Shown: positions 1-11,200 of the stretch, in pieces | How the letters are laid out: each line of letters opens with the position of its first letter | Numbering within the stretch: position 1 is the first letter of the stretch | Assembly (NCBI GenBank): GCA_948567375.1 | Contig: OX419762.1 | Coordinates: 38,731,034-38,795,033 of the forward strand | Source of the DNA: Lunularia cruciata | Lineage: Eukaryota > Streptophyta > Marchantiopsida > Lunulariales > Lunulariaceae | Length of the DNA stretch: 64,000 nt | Direction: 5' to 3' | Translations under genes and position numbers: made by a program | The notes under the pieces: generated by a model | What the model saw: only the letters and a program-made list of their open reading frames with translations | Databases searched by the model: none | Told to the model about the DNA's origin: nothing

Positions 1-74
1 TTTTGCTCAAGCCACTTTCCTCATGAGATTCCATCTCTCCTTTCTTTGACTTGTCTCTATTCTCCTTGGAGTAG
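1..74 (-). pseudogene. Gag fragment of old family B element E0 (part cut off by E1)
   Basis: By eye this stretch aligns, on the minus strand, to the gag region of the better-preserved family B copy around 43770-43850 (shared pyrimidine-rich blocks such as tgggactccatctct versus gagattccatctctc). The same gag continues at 9762 after the E1 element, so this is the piece of E0 on the far side of the E1 insertion. It is too short and decayed to have an open frame. It also runs off the window edge, so the rest of E0 lies outside. Confidence 0.6.
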
Positions 75-685
75 TGTAATACCATTAGCTAGACATATTA
101 TCTAGTAGTGGAAATTGACTTGGTGATACTTGGAAGGATGTTATATAGGATGGTCTAACAAGACTAGATAAAAATGTCACCAAAAGAGTACTCCCACTAA
201 TAGGGTAGAGGCCAAAACCACCCTAAAAACTTCAAAGTCAATTTTGGGGGCCTAAACAAATGAATTAGGCATAAAAAAAATGACATATTCCTTCCATTCC
301 AAGAAGGAGATGATACCTTACTCCCCATGTTTGTCTCATTGAGAGCTTTCTATTAGCACCTCATCCATGCTATTTTGAGCTTCCTATACGAATATTCTCT
401 AAATATTCCTAAAGTCAAACTTGTTTGACCAACCAGATAGGACAAGGATCAGCATGTCACCCATCCATACAACTAATCTAAGGGTGGAGCTCATTGATAT
501 ATCACCAAACCATATATTTGGTCCAAGGTGAAGCTTTCTTTGAGTGGATCTTCATTTGAGTGGATCTCTTTGTTATATAATAAAGACAATGTGCTCCTTT
601 GGGACATTAGAGTATGGAGGATTGATGCCTTGTGTTTCTTCTCTTGCATTTCTCTTGGGGGTGCTACTATCCTTAGAATATTACA
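75..685 (+). repeat. 5' LTR of E1 (family B, single-U3 form)
   Basis: The 611-bp LTR has boundaries TGTAATACC...ATATTACA and is followed one base later by the primer site. A TATA-like tatataataaagac lies at about 574-587, as in all family B LTRs here. It carries only one copy of the U3 module that is doubled in E2 and E3. Weak ORFs inside it are not genes. Confidence 0.88.
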
Positions 686-686
686 A

Positions 687-701
687 TGGTATCAGAGTAG
701 G
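687..701 (+). other. Primer binding site of E1 (tRNA-iMet type)
   Basis: TGGTATCAGAGtagg directly follows the 5' LTR after one base. TGGTATCAGAG is the classic complement of the 3' end of plant initiator methionine tRNA used by many LTR retrotransposons. Confidence 0.85.
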
Positions 702-779
702 TGTTTCAATCCAAGAGAGTGGATCACCTCTCTTGGAGAAACATAAGTTATTGAGATTGAGTAATTTTGAGGGGAGAAA

Positions 780-2320
780 ACATATTGCAATCAATAGATT
801 GGGGATGTTTTAGAGAGAGGATAGGATGGAGGCTTCTAGAGGGCATGCACACTTATTTCCATTTTTGAATCCATTTCACGTCAAGATTAGATACATCCAG
901 CCTAAGCAAGTAAGAGTATAACTTGTTTACCATTTGGAGTGGAGTTCATAGACATAGTGATGAAGTTGCCAAACTCAATGATTCTACTTATGGTGATATA
1001 TAATAGAGAGTGGAATTTGACAATCTATATTCTATTATTATGTAATGGATATGAATATACCAAATCCGTTCCCTTTCAACACTCAAGAAGAAATGCATTT
1101 AGTGGTTGGACCAAAAGTGATATTTAGGGATTTCATAGTCCACAATTTTGGTGAGGAATATTATCAATGAGTGATAACCTCCAAGGTCCCAATGGTAGTT
1201 CTAATAATAATTACTCCTTCTTGAGTGATCATTTTAACTCTCTATCGAAGTAGGTAGTAGTGATTGAGCATTTGCCGTGTGTACAAATCATGGAGCCATA
1301 GTTGCAAGTATTAATGCAAGGGATGTTGGATTCATTTCAAGAAATCAAGATGATAAAGGAGGTATTGCAAAGTCAAGAACATACCTTCAAGAATGATTAG
1401 TAAATGCAAGAAGAGGAACTATCCCAAAGCCCAGTACCAACAGCCAAAGTACTTGGAGAGTCACTCATGTTGATGATATTGACCCCAATCAACAATGAAG
1501 CAACATTCTTACTATGGATGAGGAAGACATGCAACATTGAGCCTTACAAGGAAAAATGTTCCATTGGAGTCATGGAAAACTAGATCTCAAGAATGAATCA
1601 ATACTTTTGATTATTCATAATTGAGATCATTGATCATTCTGCATTGTGGGTACTTGACCGAGAAAAGCCCTCATATGGTATGATGCTTGGGAACAATCAA
1701 TGTTTGCATAAGAAGAGATATTGCTTGGATGGCAATGCAAGAAGGGTTGCTAAAGAATTTCTAATAATTGATATGAGTCCAATAGAAGTTCTTGATAAGT
1801 TCAAATGGGGATTAAAAGAGAAAATTCACCAAGAAGTAATGGTACAAAATCCTTGCATGGTTTTTGAAGCCATTACCTTTGCTTAGAGAATAGAAAGTGA
1901 ACTTGGAGGAGGTGAAGGTGTAATATTGACTCAACACTATTGAGCTGAAACAAGGCACTTTGGTGGACCAATTCCTATGGAATTTGTCAACATTTAGTTC
2001 CACGACCTAAGAACACGATTGCTCCAAGGAGAATAGGGATTGGTCAAAGAAAAGAGAGATGGAATCCCATGAGGGGAAGGGGCTCAAGTAAAACAAAAAC
2101 ATTGTTACCATTGTGGCCAAGTTGGGCACATGGCCATCAATTGATGTGCTTGTCTTCCTAGAGGCCCTTGGCCTCCATAAAAATAAGCTTTAAACAACAT
2201 AGAGAGACAAATTGAAGGCAAGGATGTTGAAATCACATCAAAAAATAGAGATCACCAATAAATGTACCTCAAAGCCTTACTGGCTCAATAGAGAAGAGTA
2301 AAAGGAAGAGGACAAGTGCA
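780..2320 (+). pseudogene. E1 gag (decayed), with zinc-knuckle remnant
   Basis: Short plus-strand fragments match the gag of E3. One near 939-1040 corresponds to E3 gag near 44940-45050 (both share the string REWxLTIYILL). Another near 1740-1870 contains the gag segment MSPxEVLDKFKWGLKEKI. A CCHC knuckle remnant (C-Y-H-C-G-Q-V-G-H) sits near 2100-2145, with its last cysteine displaced by a frame change. Numerous stops make it non-functional. Gag normally forms the cytoplasmic virus-like particle and binds element RNA. Confidence 0.75.
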
Positions 2321-2325
2321 TAAGG

Positions 2326-2754
2326 TTGAAGAAGATAAATGCACAACTAATTGTCATAAGTAGAATACAAGAAGGCAATCAAGTGAGAGTAATGTTAGAC
2401 CTAAGAGCAATAAAGAATTTCTTGTCTCACTTTATTCTATTAAGGTTGGAGATGGAACTAGAGAAGGATGGGAATGAAGAAGTAGAGTTACTTAATGGTA
2501 GACAAACAAAATTGAGTCATTACCTAGAAAGGTACTCTATGGGAGAATATCAAGAAGAAACTAAGTGGTGAATGATATTATTAGCTTCTTACAATGTGAT
2601 CTTAGGAATGTTGTGGATGGAACACTACAATCCCACTATAGATTAGAAAAAGAAAATAGTGAGAAGTTGCCAATGGAAGATCATTGGACATAGAGAAAGA
2701 TTGCAAATGCAAGATTTGCCTCTTTATGTCATAGGTATAACAACTATTTATAAG
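2326..2754 (+). pseudogene. E1 protease and start of pol (decayed, interrupted)
   Basis: The frame starting at 2326 aligns with the E3 protease frame (IQEGNQVRVMLDLRAIKNFLS). The Asp-Pro-Gly active-site triplet of E2 and E3 has become Asp-Leu-Arg here, so the protease is dead. The frame runs through the conserved GEYQE segment and then hits stops. At 2755 the coding match stops abruptly at the 2.84 kb insert and resumes at about 5595. Confidence 0.75.
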
Positions 2755-5594
2755 TGTGACAACCCAATGAGTATCACTTTTGTGATAGTCACTAAGTAAT
2801 AGTTCATCCTCATAGAGATAAGTTTGAAATGGTCAAATACAAAGTAAAACATCACAAATCAATTCATCTTGGTTTCATCTTTAATCTCTTGAGTAGAAAC
2901 CACACTCAAAAGAGAGTAACAAACATTTAATTTGCAATCTTGTCACAAATCACAACAACCATAAATCACAATTCAACAAATATATCCAAAACAATCTTGG
3001 TTGTGATGATTCAATTCTTCCCAAAGAAAGCTACTTCACAATGAAACAACTTTACCTTGGAATTCTATTCCATCCCTCCATTGAAGGCACAACTTCCTTG
3101 AACAAGTTTCTTTGCATCAATCCAATGTTATGATCACAAATGCAGAATACTACCAACACTACAATTCTTCACAGATTTATCAAGGCATTTCTTCAAATTT
3201 CATTCCACTCAAGATCAAACACACAAAATGAACATTAGTGTTACGGAATCCAACATCCACACTCATTGACTTGCACTTTGAATTTCTCCCAACACTCACA
3301 AACACACACAAAGGATTGACATTCAAAATTAAGCTTAAATGATGAGCATTGAGTTGTAGCACTTTTCTTTACTCAACTTCAAAATAACATTACTAAATAA
3401 CAACAACACTATGAATGTTTCCTTTAAATACGCAAAGCACTCAACTACATCCTAGAAATCTCTAGATACAAATCATCTTCCTACTGCTTAAACCTCTCCT
3501 TCAAATCTATAGATCCAAAATGGCACTACATTTCTTCATATTTGTTCTTTCAAATCTCAAAATTTTACTAATCTGATCCAATGTCTACTTCTACTTTGGC
3601 TTCTACACCTGATGTAACTACAATCACTTCTTCTTCCTTGGATTCATCTACTACTACTACATCTATCTCTATCTTATCTCCAATCTGACTTGAAACTAAA
3701 GTCATCACTACAATATCTACCTTCTCCATCTTTATTCTTGTTTCTTCTCTTGTCTCAAGTAACTCACTCAAAGACCCCTACACTCCTACCTTTGCTACTT
3801 TGCATTAGGTTTCTATCTTCACATTACTTTGAAGCTCATCTAATTCTGATCTCTCTAAATCTAGTCTGAGACAAACATTATCTCCTATTTCTAATATTTT
3901 CCTATCGACTCTCTCTCTTAAGAAAATCAATAATTTGTTCAGATCCGTATCTTTTTCTTGTCCCTTCCTCATCTCCCACACTAGCAACTTCAACTTGTGC
4001 AGTCTTGCATCTTCCATTCTCACTTTTGACTCAGTACTCAACATCACCTTCATCTTCCCAATAATCTCTCCTACCAGCTCGGATGTTTTGTTTGGAACTA
4101 TCTTCTCCCTATTCTTCTTGGTTTCCAACTCGTTCTAATACATGTTCAGTTCATTTTCAAATTCAGCTTTCAATACTTCTTTTTCCTCCACGTACTGAAC
4201 CAATTGAGCGTCCATACTCTTGATCAGACTATGAAACCTCTCTTCCTCTTGATGTTTATTCATTAACTCTCTTTGCTAGGCCTGATCCTTCTTTGCTGCC
4301 TTTGACTTCAAAATTCTCTAATTCTTGCTCCATCAAAAGAGTGATTGCCTTGGAATGCACTACTTCCAAGTGAGCATCCTTCAATTCTTTGTTCAATCTC
4401 TCAAATGCCATCTTTTATGCCCTCAATTCTTCTTCTTGACGTTCCAAAACACTGCCACGCTTCTCATAATCTTTTTGCAGATTCTCAAAAATCTACTTCC
4501 AAAATACTACATCAACCTAAAGTACTTTGGCTTCCTCTTCTCCTTTGATTACCTTCTTCTTTAACTCCAAGAATTCTTCACTCAAATGTTGCACAACTTG
4601 CAACTCATTCTTCACCTCCAAATATGCTTCCTTCATTTTCTTCCTCTTCTTTTGCAATTGCAACAGCAACAAAAAAACAATCTTTGATAGAGAGATATGT
4701 GACTCCATTGATTTCTCCTTTGTCTTTGTGTTCTTTGGCTTTGGTTGGTGCTTCTTTGGCTGGAGCCTTACACTAAAGTCTTAATCTTTGTACTTTCAAT
4801 GTGACTTCTTCTAAGCTTTTGTCTTCATCATTTGCTTGGCTTGGTCTTGTAGTTGCAAATTGCACATTCCTCCTTGTTCTTGTTCCCTTTGGCAACTCTA
4901 ATCTTGGCTCTTCTGCTTGCTCCTCTAGAATGTCTCCCTCTAGTAAGTCTAGGTACTAGTCATCTCTTCCTTCCATGACTTTGATTTGGGTATGGAACTC
5001 CATCTCCTCTTCTTCACCCTCTCTATCCACCGACTACTAGAGTTTGGGTTTTGCATCACTCCCACTCAACTCCTAACTCTACAACATGAGCTCTTCTTCT
5101 TCTTCTTTTGATTCTTTGCCTTTGCTCTTAGCCTCTCCTTCCGACTCTCCTTCAAAAGTTGGATCCACCACCACTTCACACATTGGTTTAGTCTCCTTGT
5201 CTTTCTTGATTGAATTGGTGAAGCTACATTCTTGAGTCAATTTCTTTTCCTTAATGTCAGCCTTGGAATAGGTTTTGCCTCAATTTTTTGTCTTCCTATC
5301 ATGGCAAAGTCTTCATCACTTCCTCGGATTGGCTTGATATAATATTGCTTGTTAGAATCTGCTTCTTGACGCATGTCCATATGAAAATTTGACACTATCC
5401 TCTTCTTTTCCTCCAAGCTAAGAAGATTCAACCCGTGGTGTAATTGAGTTGCAAATGGTACAAAGTAATGTGGAGGTGTCTTTGTCCTCCAATTCCTTAT
5501 CATTTTTTTGGGTTGCAAGTGAAAGTACCTTGCCCAATTTACTCTTTCTCCTATGGATATTTAATGGAAGAAGACAGCCTACTACTTTGTGACA
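2755..5594. mobile_element. 2.84 kb insert inside E1 pol, coding strand minus, class unresolved
   Basis: Comparison with E2 and E3 pol shows that about 2.84 kb of foreign DNA splits the E1 frame. TGTGACA occurs at both edges (2755-2761 and 5588-5594). This could be a 7-bp target duplication or the element's own termini. The first 15 bases (tgtgacaacccaatg) recur as their reverse complement at 36215-36229, beside another coiled-coil remnant. That argues that at least the left end belongs to an element. The minus strand holds a decayed, charged, coiled-coil-like frame. I see no RT, integrase or transposase motif, so it may be a non-autonomous element. Confidence 0.6.
3568..5518 (-). pseudogene. 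Decayed coiled-coil protein frame within the insert
   Basis: Minus-strand fragments at 5237-5518, 4517-4708, 3805-4128 and 3568-3771, plus shifted frames between them, read as one long Lys/Glu/Leu-rich protein. Its N-terminal part is more ordered, with the segment NLLSLEEKKRIVSNF. An acidic linker follows (EGESEGEAKSKGKESKEEEE), then leucine and charge heptad-like stretches typical of coiled coils. Several stops and shifts break it. I do not recognise the family. A gag-like or captured structural protein is possible, but no catalytic motif is visible. Confidence 0.45.
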
Positions 5595-6990
5595 TAGGTG
5601 GTGCATTTTGGCTTAAACATTGCCATGCACAACTCAAAGGATAAATTGTTGAGAATTTGAAAGATGTGGTCAATGAATTTCAAAATGTATTTCTTGATGA
5701 TTTACCTTTAGGATGATAACCACCAAAAAAGAGAGTAGATCATAAAATCAAGATACTTCTTGGGAAAACACCTCCTTGTAAGGCCCCATATCAATTATCA
5801 TCTCATGAGTTGGAGGAGTGCAAGGAGGATATATTTCAAAAAGGGTTTGTCCAACCCAATGTACCACCATATGGGGCTCTTATCTTGTTTGTGAATAAGT
5901 AGGATAGTACAATGCACATATGCATTGATCATTGGTGTCTAAATCAACAAACAGTGAAGAACAAATACCCATTACCTTACATAGATGACTTATTTGATCA
6001 ACTCAATGGAGCAAAGTACCTCACCAAACTTGATCTGTGGAGCAATTACAACCAAATCAGGATTGCATAGGAAGACATACACAAAACTGCCTTTTGAACA
6101 CGGTATAGTCACTTTGAGTACTTGGTGATGTTGTTTGGCCTCACCAATGCACCAACCAGTTTCATGAGTTTGATGAATGACATGTTTCATCTTTACTTGG
6201 ATAAATCTATTATCATTTTCCTTGATGATGTCTTAATCTATAGTAGGATGATGATGGAGCACAAGCACAATCTATAAGAAGTCCTCTAAATTCTATGATA
6301 GAATCAATTGTATGCCAAAAATCTCAAAGTGAAAATTTGAAGTAAATTACTTGAGGTATAGACTAAATTCAAATGGTAGCAAAGTGTTAACAAATAAAAT
6401 AGAGATCATTCAAAAATATGGTGCTCCAAAAGATCAAACTCAACTAAAGAGATTGATAGAGTTCTATTGTCAATTTGTCAAGGACTTCTCCAAGGTCACA
6501 CAATGTCTAACCGCACTACCTGGCAAAGAGAAGAAGTGGATTTGGGGAACCACACAAGAATCAAAATATGCATTATTACATGCACAATCTTGAAATGGTA
6601 TGACCCAAAACATACAATCAAGCTAGATGTAGATGCATCAAGTATTGCAATAGGAGCAGTCCTACAACAAGAATTGAATGACAAATGGCACCCAATTATA
6701 TATTTCTCTTAAAAGCTACTACCAATAAAATGTAACTACCACACCACCAAATGAGAAGAGTTGTCCATTGTCCTTGCAACCAAGCATTGGAAGCACTATC
6801 TTGGCAAGAATGCATTTGTTAGTGGAGATAGACCACAAACCTCTAGTCTACCTTGAGACACAAAAAGATCTATCTCATTGATAGATTTGGTGGGTAGAGT
6901 GGAGACTATGGTTCAACATGATGACACATATATGGAAAGCAAGAAGTAACTTGCAGATGCATTCACGCTAATGCCTATGGCAAAAAATCT
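5595..6990 (+). pseudogene. E1 reverse transcriptase and RNase H (decayed)
   Basis: The DNA continues the pol alignment after the insert. It contains counterparts of the E3 RT blocks, including the fingers segment near 5810-5900, the [13 protein letters not shown] block near 6120-6165 and the FLDD catalytic block near 6215-6235. RNase H follows, with LDVDASSIAIGAVLQQE near 6620-6680. Many stops and shifts mean none of it can be translated as one protein. Confidence 0.8.
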
Positions 6991-7124
6991 GGTGGTAGAG
7001 GTCAAGATGAACCCATATTTTTGTCCAAGGATTCTTATTGCTACAAAGATTGATCCATAGATTGTAGGAGTTCAATCATCCAAAGGCGTAACCAATACCC
7101 AAGGATACACCTTTTGTGATAGCA

Positions 7125-7424
7125 AGTTATGGATTCCATATGCCTCAGACCTAAGAACCATCATCTGAGCAGAATATCATGATTCTACCATTGCAAAACA
7201 TGTTGGAGTGGACAAGACATTAGATGTAATTAAATGTCATTATTATTGGCCCAAGATTACCACTAATATGATGTAGTTATGGATTCCATATGCCTCAGAC
7301 CTAAGAACCATCATCTGAGCAGAATATCATGATTCTACCATTGCAAAACATGTTGGAGTGGACAAGACATTAGATGTAATAAAATGTCATTATTATTGGC
7401 CCAAGATGACCACTAATATGATGT
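7125..7424 (+). repeat. 150-bp tandem duplication in E1 integrase
   Basis: Positions 7125-7274 are repeated at 7275-7424 with only about two or three differences (for example aattaaatg versus aataaaatg). E2 and E3 have one copy of this integrase segment. The near identity of the copies shows that the duplication is much younger than E1. Confidence 0.92.
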
Positions 7425-7494
7425 ATGTTCAAATTTGCCTACTCTATTAGAAAAAAAACCCCTCTAATTATGTTCTTACAAGACTCCTTCAACA

Positions 7495-8097
7495 TGTAAT
7501 ACCAATAGCTAGACATATTATCTGGAGGTAGAAATTAGCTTGGTAACATCTTGAATGATATTATGCATGATGGGCTAGGTAGTTTAGATAGAGATATTAT
7601 CAAAAGAGTGCTTCTACTAATAGGTAGGAGCAAAAAATAGCATGGAAACTTCATAGCCAATTTTGGAGTTCTAAATGGATGAATTAAGCCTAAAAATGTG
7701 CTAGTTCATCCTTAATGGTGGAAACCTTAGCTTTTCCTCCCCTCAAGTTTGTCTCATCATGTGGATGAGGTACCTTTCTAATGGTACCTCATCCACATGA
7801 TTTGGAGATTCCTACAAGAATATTCCCTAAAGATTCCCTCTGGTCAAAGATGGTTTGACCAACCAAATAGGATCAGAACCAACATGTCATCCATGCATAC
7901 AGCCAATTTAAGGGCAGAGCTTGCTTATATATTGCTAATCCATGTATCTTATACAAGGGTGGAGCTTCCTTTGGAGGAGTCCACTTTGCTATATAATACA
8001 ATCAAGGTGCTCCTTTGGGGCATCAAAGGTTGAGTGTGAAATTGTGTGTTTTTTCTTTTCCATTTCTCTTCAAGTCTCCTATCCCTAAAAGATTACA
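7495..8097 (+). mobile_element. Solo LTR of family B inside E1 integrase
   Basis: The 603-bp LTR (TGTAATACC...GATTACA) is flanked by caaca (7490-7494) and caacc (8098-8102). The undisturbed E2 integrase reads caacctc at the same point, so this is a 5-bp target duplication with one change. There is no internal region, which is the usual product of LTR-LTR recombination. A TATA-like ctatataata lies at about 7990. It also carries an unusual 46-bp hairpin (7756-7801). Confidence 0.9.
7756..7801. repeat. Perfect 19-bp inverted repeat, 8-nt loop, in the solo LTR
   Basis: Arms 7756-7774 and 7783-7801 are exact reverse complements (left arm atcatgtggatgaggtacc). Other family B LTRs have the right arm region but a different left sequence (a gagagc block). 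The left arm therefore looks newly copied from the right. Confidence 0.93.
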
Positions 8098-9180
8098 CAA
8101 CCCCTCCGTACTCCTACAATTTTGGAAGCAGGTTAGCATGGTTTTGGTTTGAATTGCCCAAGATCCCTTCAAGTTTTGACTCCTTTGTAGATTGACTCAA
8201 CAAAATTATTCATGTGTGTCTTACAACCAAGGATATGATTGCTCCACAATTAGCATACTTAGATGCGGTATTTTCTCACCATGGCCTATCTCAAATGCTC
8301 ATCAATTGATCAAGGCACTCAATTCACTAGTTTTTTTTGGAGAAAAATATTTGGAGTCTACAAAACCAAATTTGCCATGTCCATATCATACCATCCACAA
8401 ACCAATGGAAAAATAGAGCAGGCTAATCACACTATTGAAGACATGCTCTAGGGCTTCACCTTAGAGGAGCAAGAAAGGTAAGACATCTTACTTCCATTGT
8501 TGGAATTTGCCTATAATAATTTAGTGAATGCATCTACATTGGTCACACCATTCTTCCTCATGTATGGAGAGCACTCTCTTATACCTTCAAGCTTGGTAAA
8601 GATCTGTCCAATGGCTACAAAGGTTGACATTTTCAAAATTTTGTTTCTAGAATCCAACAAGGTGTGGAGAATGCCAAACATAGGTTGCAAATTGCCCAAA
8701 ATTAACAAAAACAAAATATAGATGCACATCAAAGACACATGGAATTTAACATTGTAGATCAAGTCTTGCTGTCCAAAACTAACCTTACATTAGTTGGCCC
8801 TCATCTTATTGGACATTTTCCCATCTTCCATCAAGTCAATGCACTGGCCTATCACCTCAAGCTACCACCATAGATGAAGGTCCATCCAATGTTCCATGTT
8901 TCCATACAATATAGATATGCACTCCAATTGCTCCACTTTCCTTCCATACAAGAAGTTAGACCTTGTCCAATACTCATTTGTGGCACGGAATAATATGAAG
9001 TCTAATGTATTCTCCAAAAATGCATCCGTGGTACCCACCATCCGCATGTGGAATATATCATTCATTGAAAAGGGTACCCATTGTATGAGGCAACATGGGA
9101 GCTAACAACTAACTTGACCCATGCAGCAATGTTAGTGCAATCTCTTGAGCAACAAATTTGGAATGAGTACGTTGCATCTT

Positions 9181-9195
9181 AAAAGGAGAGATGTT
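9181..9195 (+). other. Polypurine tract of E1
   Basis: aaaaggagagatgtt immediately precedes the 3' LTR. It corresponds to aaaaggagggaggtc in E2 and E3 and would serve as the plus-strand primer. Confidence 0.75.
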
Positions 9196-9761
9196 TGTAA
9201 TATAATTAACTAGACATATCATCTAAAAGTGGAAATTGGCTTGATAATATCTAGAAGGATGTTACATATGATGGTCTAACTAGGTTAGATAGAAATGTCA
9301 CCAAATGACTATTTCCACTAATAGAGTAGAGGTTGAAAACAACTTGAAAACTTTAGAGCTAATTTTGGAGGCCTAAACAGACGAATTAGACCTCAAAGTT
9401 TGAAATATTCCCCATCCAAGGAGTTAAAGAATTCCTTCTCATCAAGAAATTTCTAGTGATACCTCACCCATGCTCTTACATGCTTCCTATAAGAAGATTC
9501 CTTAAATACTTGCTCTGATCAAACTTATTTGACCAATTAGATAGGACAAGGATTGACATGTCATCCATCCATCCAATTAATCTAAGGGTGGAGCTTGCTA
9601 ACATATCACCAATCCATATCTATGATCCAAGGATGGATCTCTCATTTAGGGGATCCTCTTTGCTATATAATAAAGACAAGGTGCTTCTTTAGGGCATTGG
9701 AGTATAGAGTGGTAAAGCCTTTTGTTTCTCTTGGAGGTGCTCATGTCCTTGGAACATTACA
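9196..9761 (+). repeat. 3' LTR of E1
   Basis: The 566-bp LTR (TGTAATATAA...ACATTACA) is homologous to 75-685 but has many substitutions and indels. E0 gag sequence resumes at 9762 on the other strand. Confidence 0.87.
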
Positions 9762-11187
9762 AGCAATCATGCTCCATGGTCTCAAAAATGGATATTGCCA
9801 AATTTGATAGGAATTGGTCCACCAAAGTGAATTGTTTTAGCCCATAGTGTTGTGTCATAACTACCCTTCACATTGGATAGGCGCTTGTGCTATTCTTTAG
9901 GGACATGCAATGGCTTAAAAAATGGTTTGAGGATTTGTACCATTACCTCTTGGTGACTTTACTCTTTTAACCCCCATTTGAAATTATCTAGTGCTTATAC
10001 TAGAATCAAATTGGTTACCACAAACTATAGGTCATTAAATGCCTCCACATACACTTATATTTTATTCTTTTGCTTCAACCCCTATAGTCAAGTTTGAGTC
10101 ATTTACATGGAATCCATGGATTATTCATAAATCTTTCTTTTATTTTCATCCAAGTAATATCTATTTCTTCTACCAACACTAAAAATTTCCAAACATTGTA
10201 CCAAGTGAAGGCTTTATTGGTCAAGTACCCATATGCAAACATGCCTATGGAATGATTGATGATCTCAATTGTGAATAATTAAAAATAATAATTTTTGAGA
10301 TTCAGTTTTCTACTACTCCTATGGAATATTGTCCCTTGTAAGAGTTGATGTTGCACATCTTTTTCATCCATAGTAACAATGTGGTGTAATTGTTGATCAA
10401 GGTCATTGTCATTTTTATGAGTGACTCTCCATAGTCCTTTAGTCACTATTATTGAGTTTTGGGATGATTCTCCTTCTTGTATTGCATGATCATTCTTGAA
10501 GGTACATACTTGACTTTGCAATGCATCCATTGTCATCTTGATCTTTAGAAACTTGTTCAACATTCCTTGCATCAAATCCTACAATTGTGGCTCAATGATT
10601 TGTGTCCACAATGAATGCTCAATTTCTACTTCCTACTTCAATAGAGGGTTAATATGATCATTCAAGAGGAAACACAAATGATTAGGATTACCATTTGGAC
10701 CTCAAAGATTAGCATTTGGTGATAATATTACTCACCAAAATTGTGGACTATGAACTCCCTAAATATCCCTTTTGGTCTAACTGATTTCTACTTGAGTGTT
10801 GAAAGGGAGAGGATTTGGTATATTCAGATCCATCACATTATACAAAAATGTAAATTTTCAAATCCCACTATCTATTGTATATCACCATAGGTAGAATCAT
10901 CAGGTTTGGTGAATTCATTATTATATCCATGAACTCTACTCCAAAATGGTGAACAAGATATACTCTCATTTCCTCACATTGGATCTTGTACATAATCTTG
11001 ATGTGAAACGGATTCAAGAAGAAAGGCAAGTTGCAAGAAATTGTCTTCCAAGAAAATCCATCCCATCTTCTATCTAAAACATTGCTAATCTATCTATTGT
11101 GCTACTTTTCTCAGCTCAAAATTACTCAATCTTAGTAGCCCATGTTCCTCCAAGAGGGGCAATACACTCACTTGGATTAAAGTATCT
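9762..11187 (-). pseudogene. E0 gag (decayed, minus strand)
   Basis: The minus strand aligns with E3 gag. Frames include MMQGMLNKFLKIKMTMDALQ at about 10520-10575, matching MQGMLDEFREIKMTMETLQ of E3. The gag start region lies near 10980-11060. The 3' part of E0 gag continues at 1-74, beyond E1. Many stops. Confidence 0.78.
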
Positions 11188-11199
11188 TCTTTGATACCA
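11188..11199 (-). other. Primer binding site of E0
   Basis: ttctttgatacca on the plus strand is the complement of TGGTATCAAAGAA, an iMet-type site with one change. It sits one base from the E0 LTR, as in E1 and E3. Confidence 0.7.
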
Positions 11200-11200
11200 T

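Larger units (their letters stand above)
7010..9182 (+). pseudogene. E1 integrase and chromodomain remnant, split by a solo LTR
   Basis: The integrase zinc-binding region lies near 7170-7440, with HVGVDKTLDVIKCHYYWPK-like text present twice because of the 150-bp duplication. The catalytic core resumes after the solo LTR at 8098 (GTQFTSFFWRKIFGV near 8315-8360, then SYHPQTNGKIEQANHTIEDML near 8385-8450). The GPF-like C-terminal region and a weak chromodomain remnant reach about 9180. Multiple stops are present. Confidence 0.75.
75..9761 (+). mobile_element. E1: decayed full-length chromovirus (Ty3/gypsy) of family B
   Basis: The order on the plus strand is LTR, iMet primer site, gag with zinc knuckle, protease, RT, RNase H, integrase, chromodomain remnant, polypurine tract, LTR. 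Both LTRs start TGTAAT and end ATTACA. The flanks are agtag (70-74) and agcaa (9762-9766). Both can derive from one 5-bp target duplication by single transitions, and E0 gag resumes exactly there. All reading frames are broken by many stops and shifts. The LTRs have diverged clearly more than those of elements A and E3, so this is an old insertion. It contains three later events: the insert at 2755-5594, the tandem duplication at 7125-7424 and the solo LTR at 7495-8097. Confidence 0.88.

Noticed and set aside
687..701. TGGTATCAGAG matches as possible tRNA gene remnants
   Set aside because: Their position exactly beside family B LTRs (also at 11188 and 45276) identifies them as primer binding sites. 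No cloverleaf is present.
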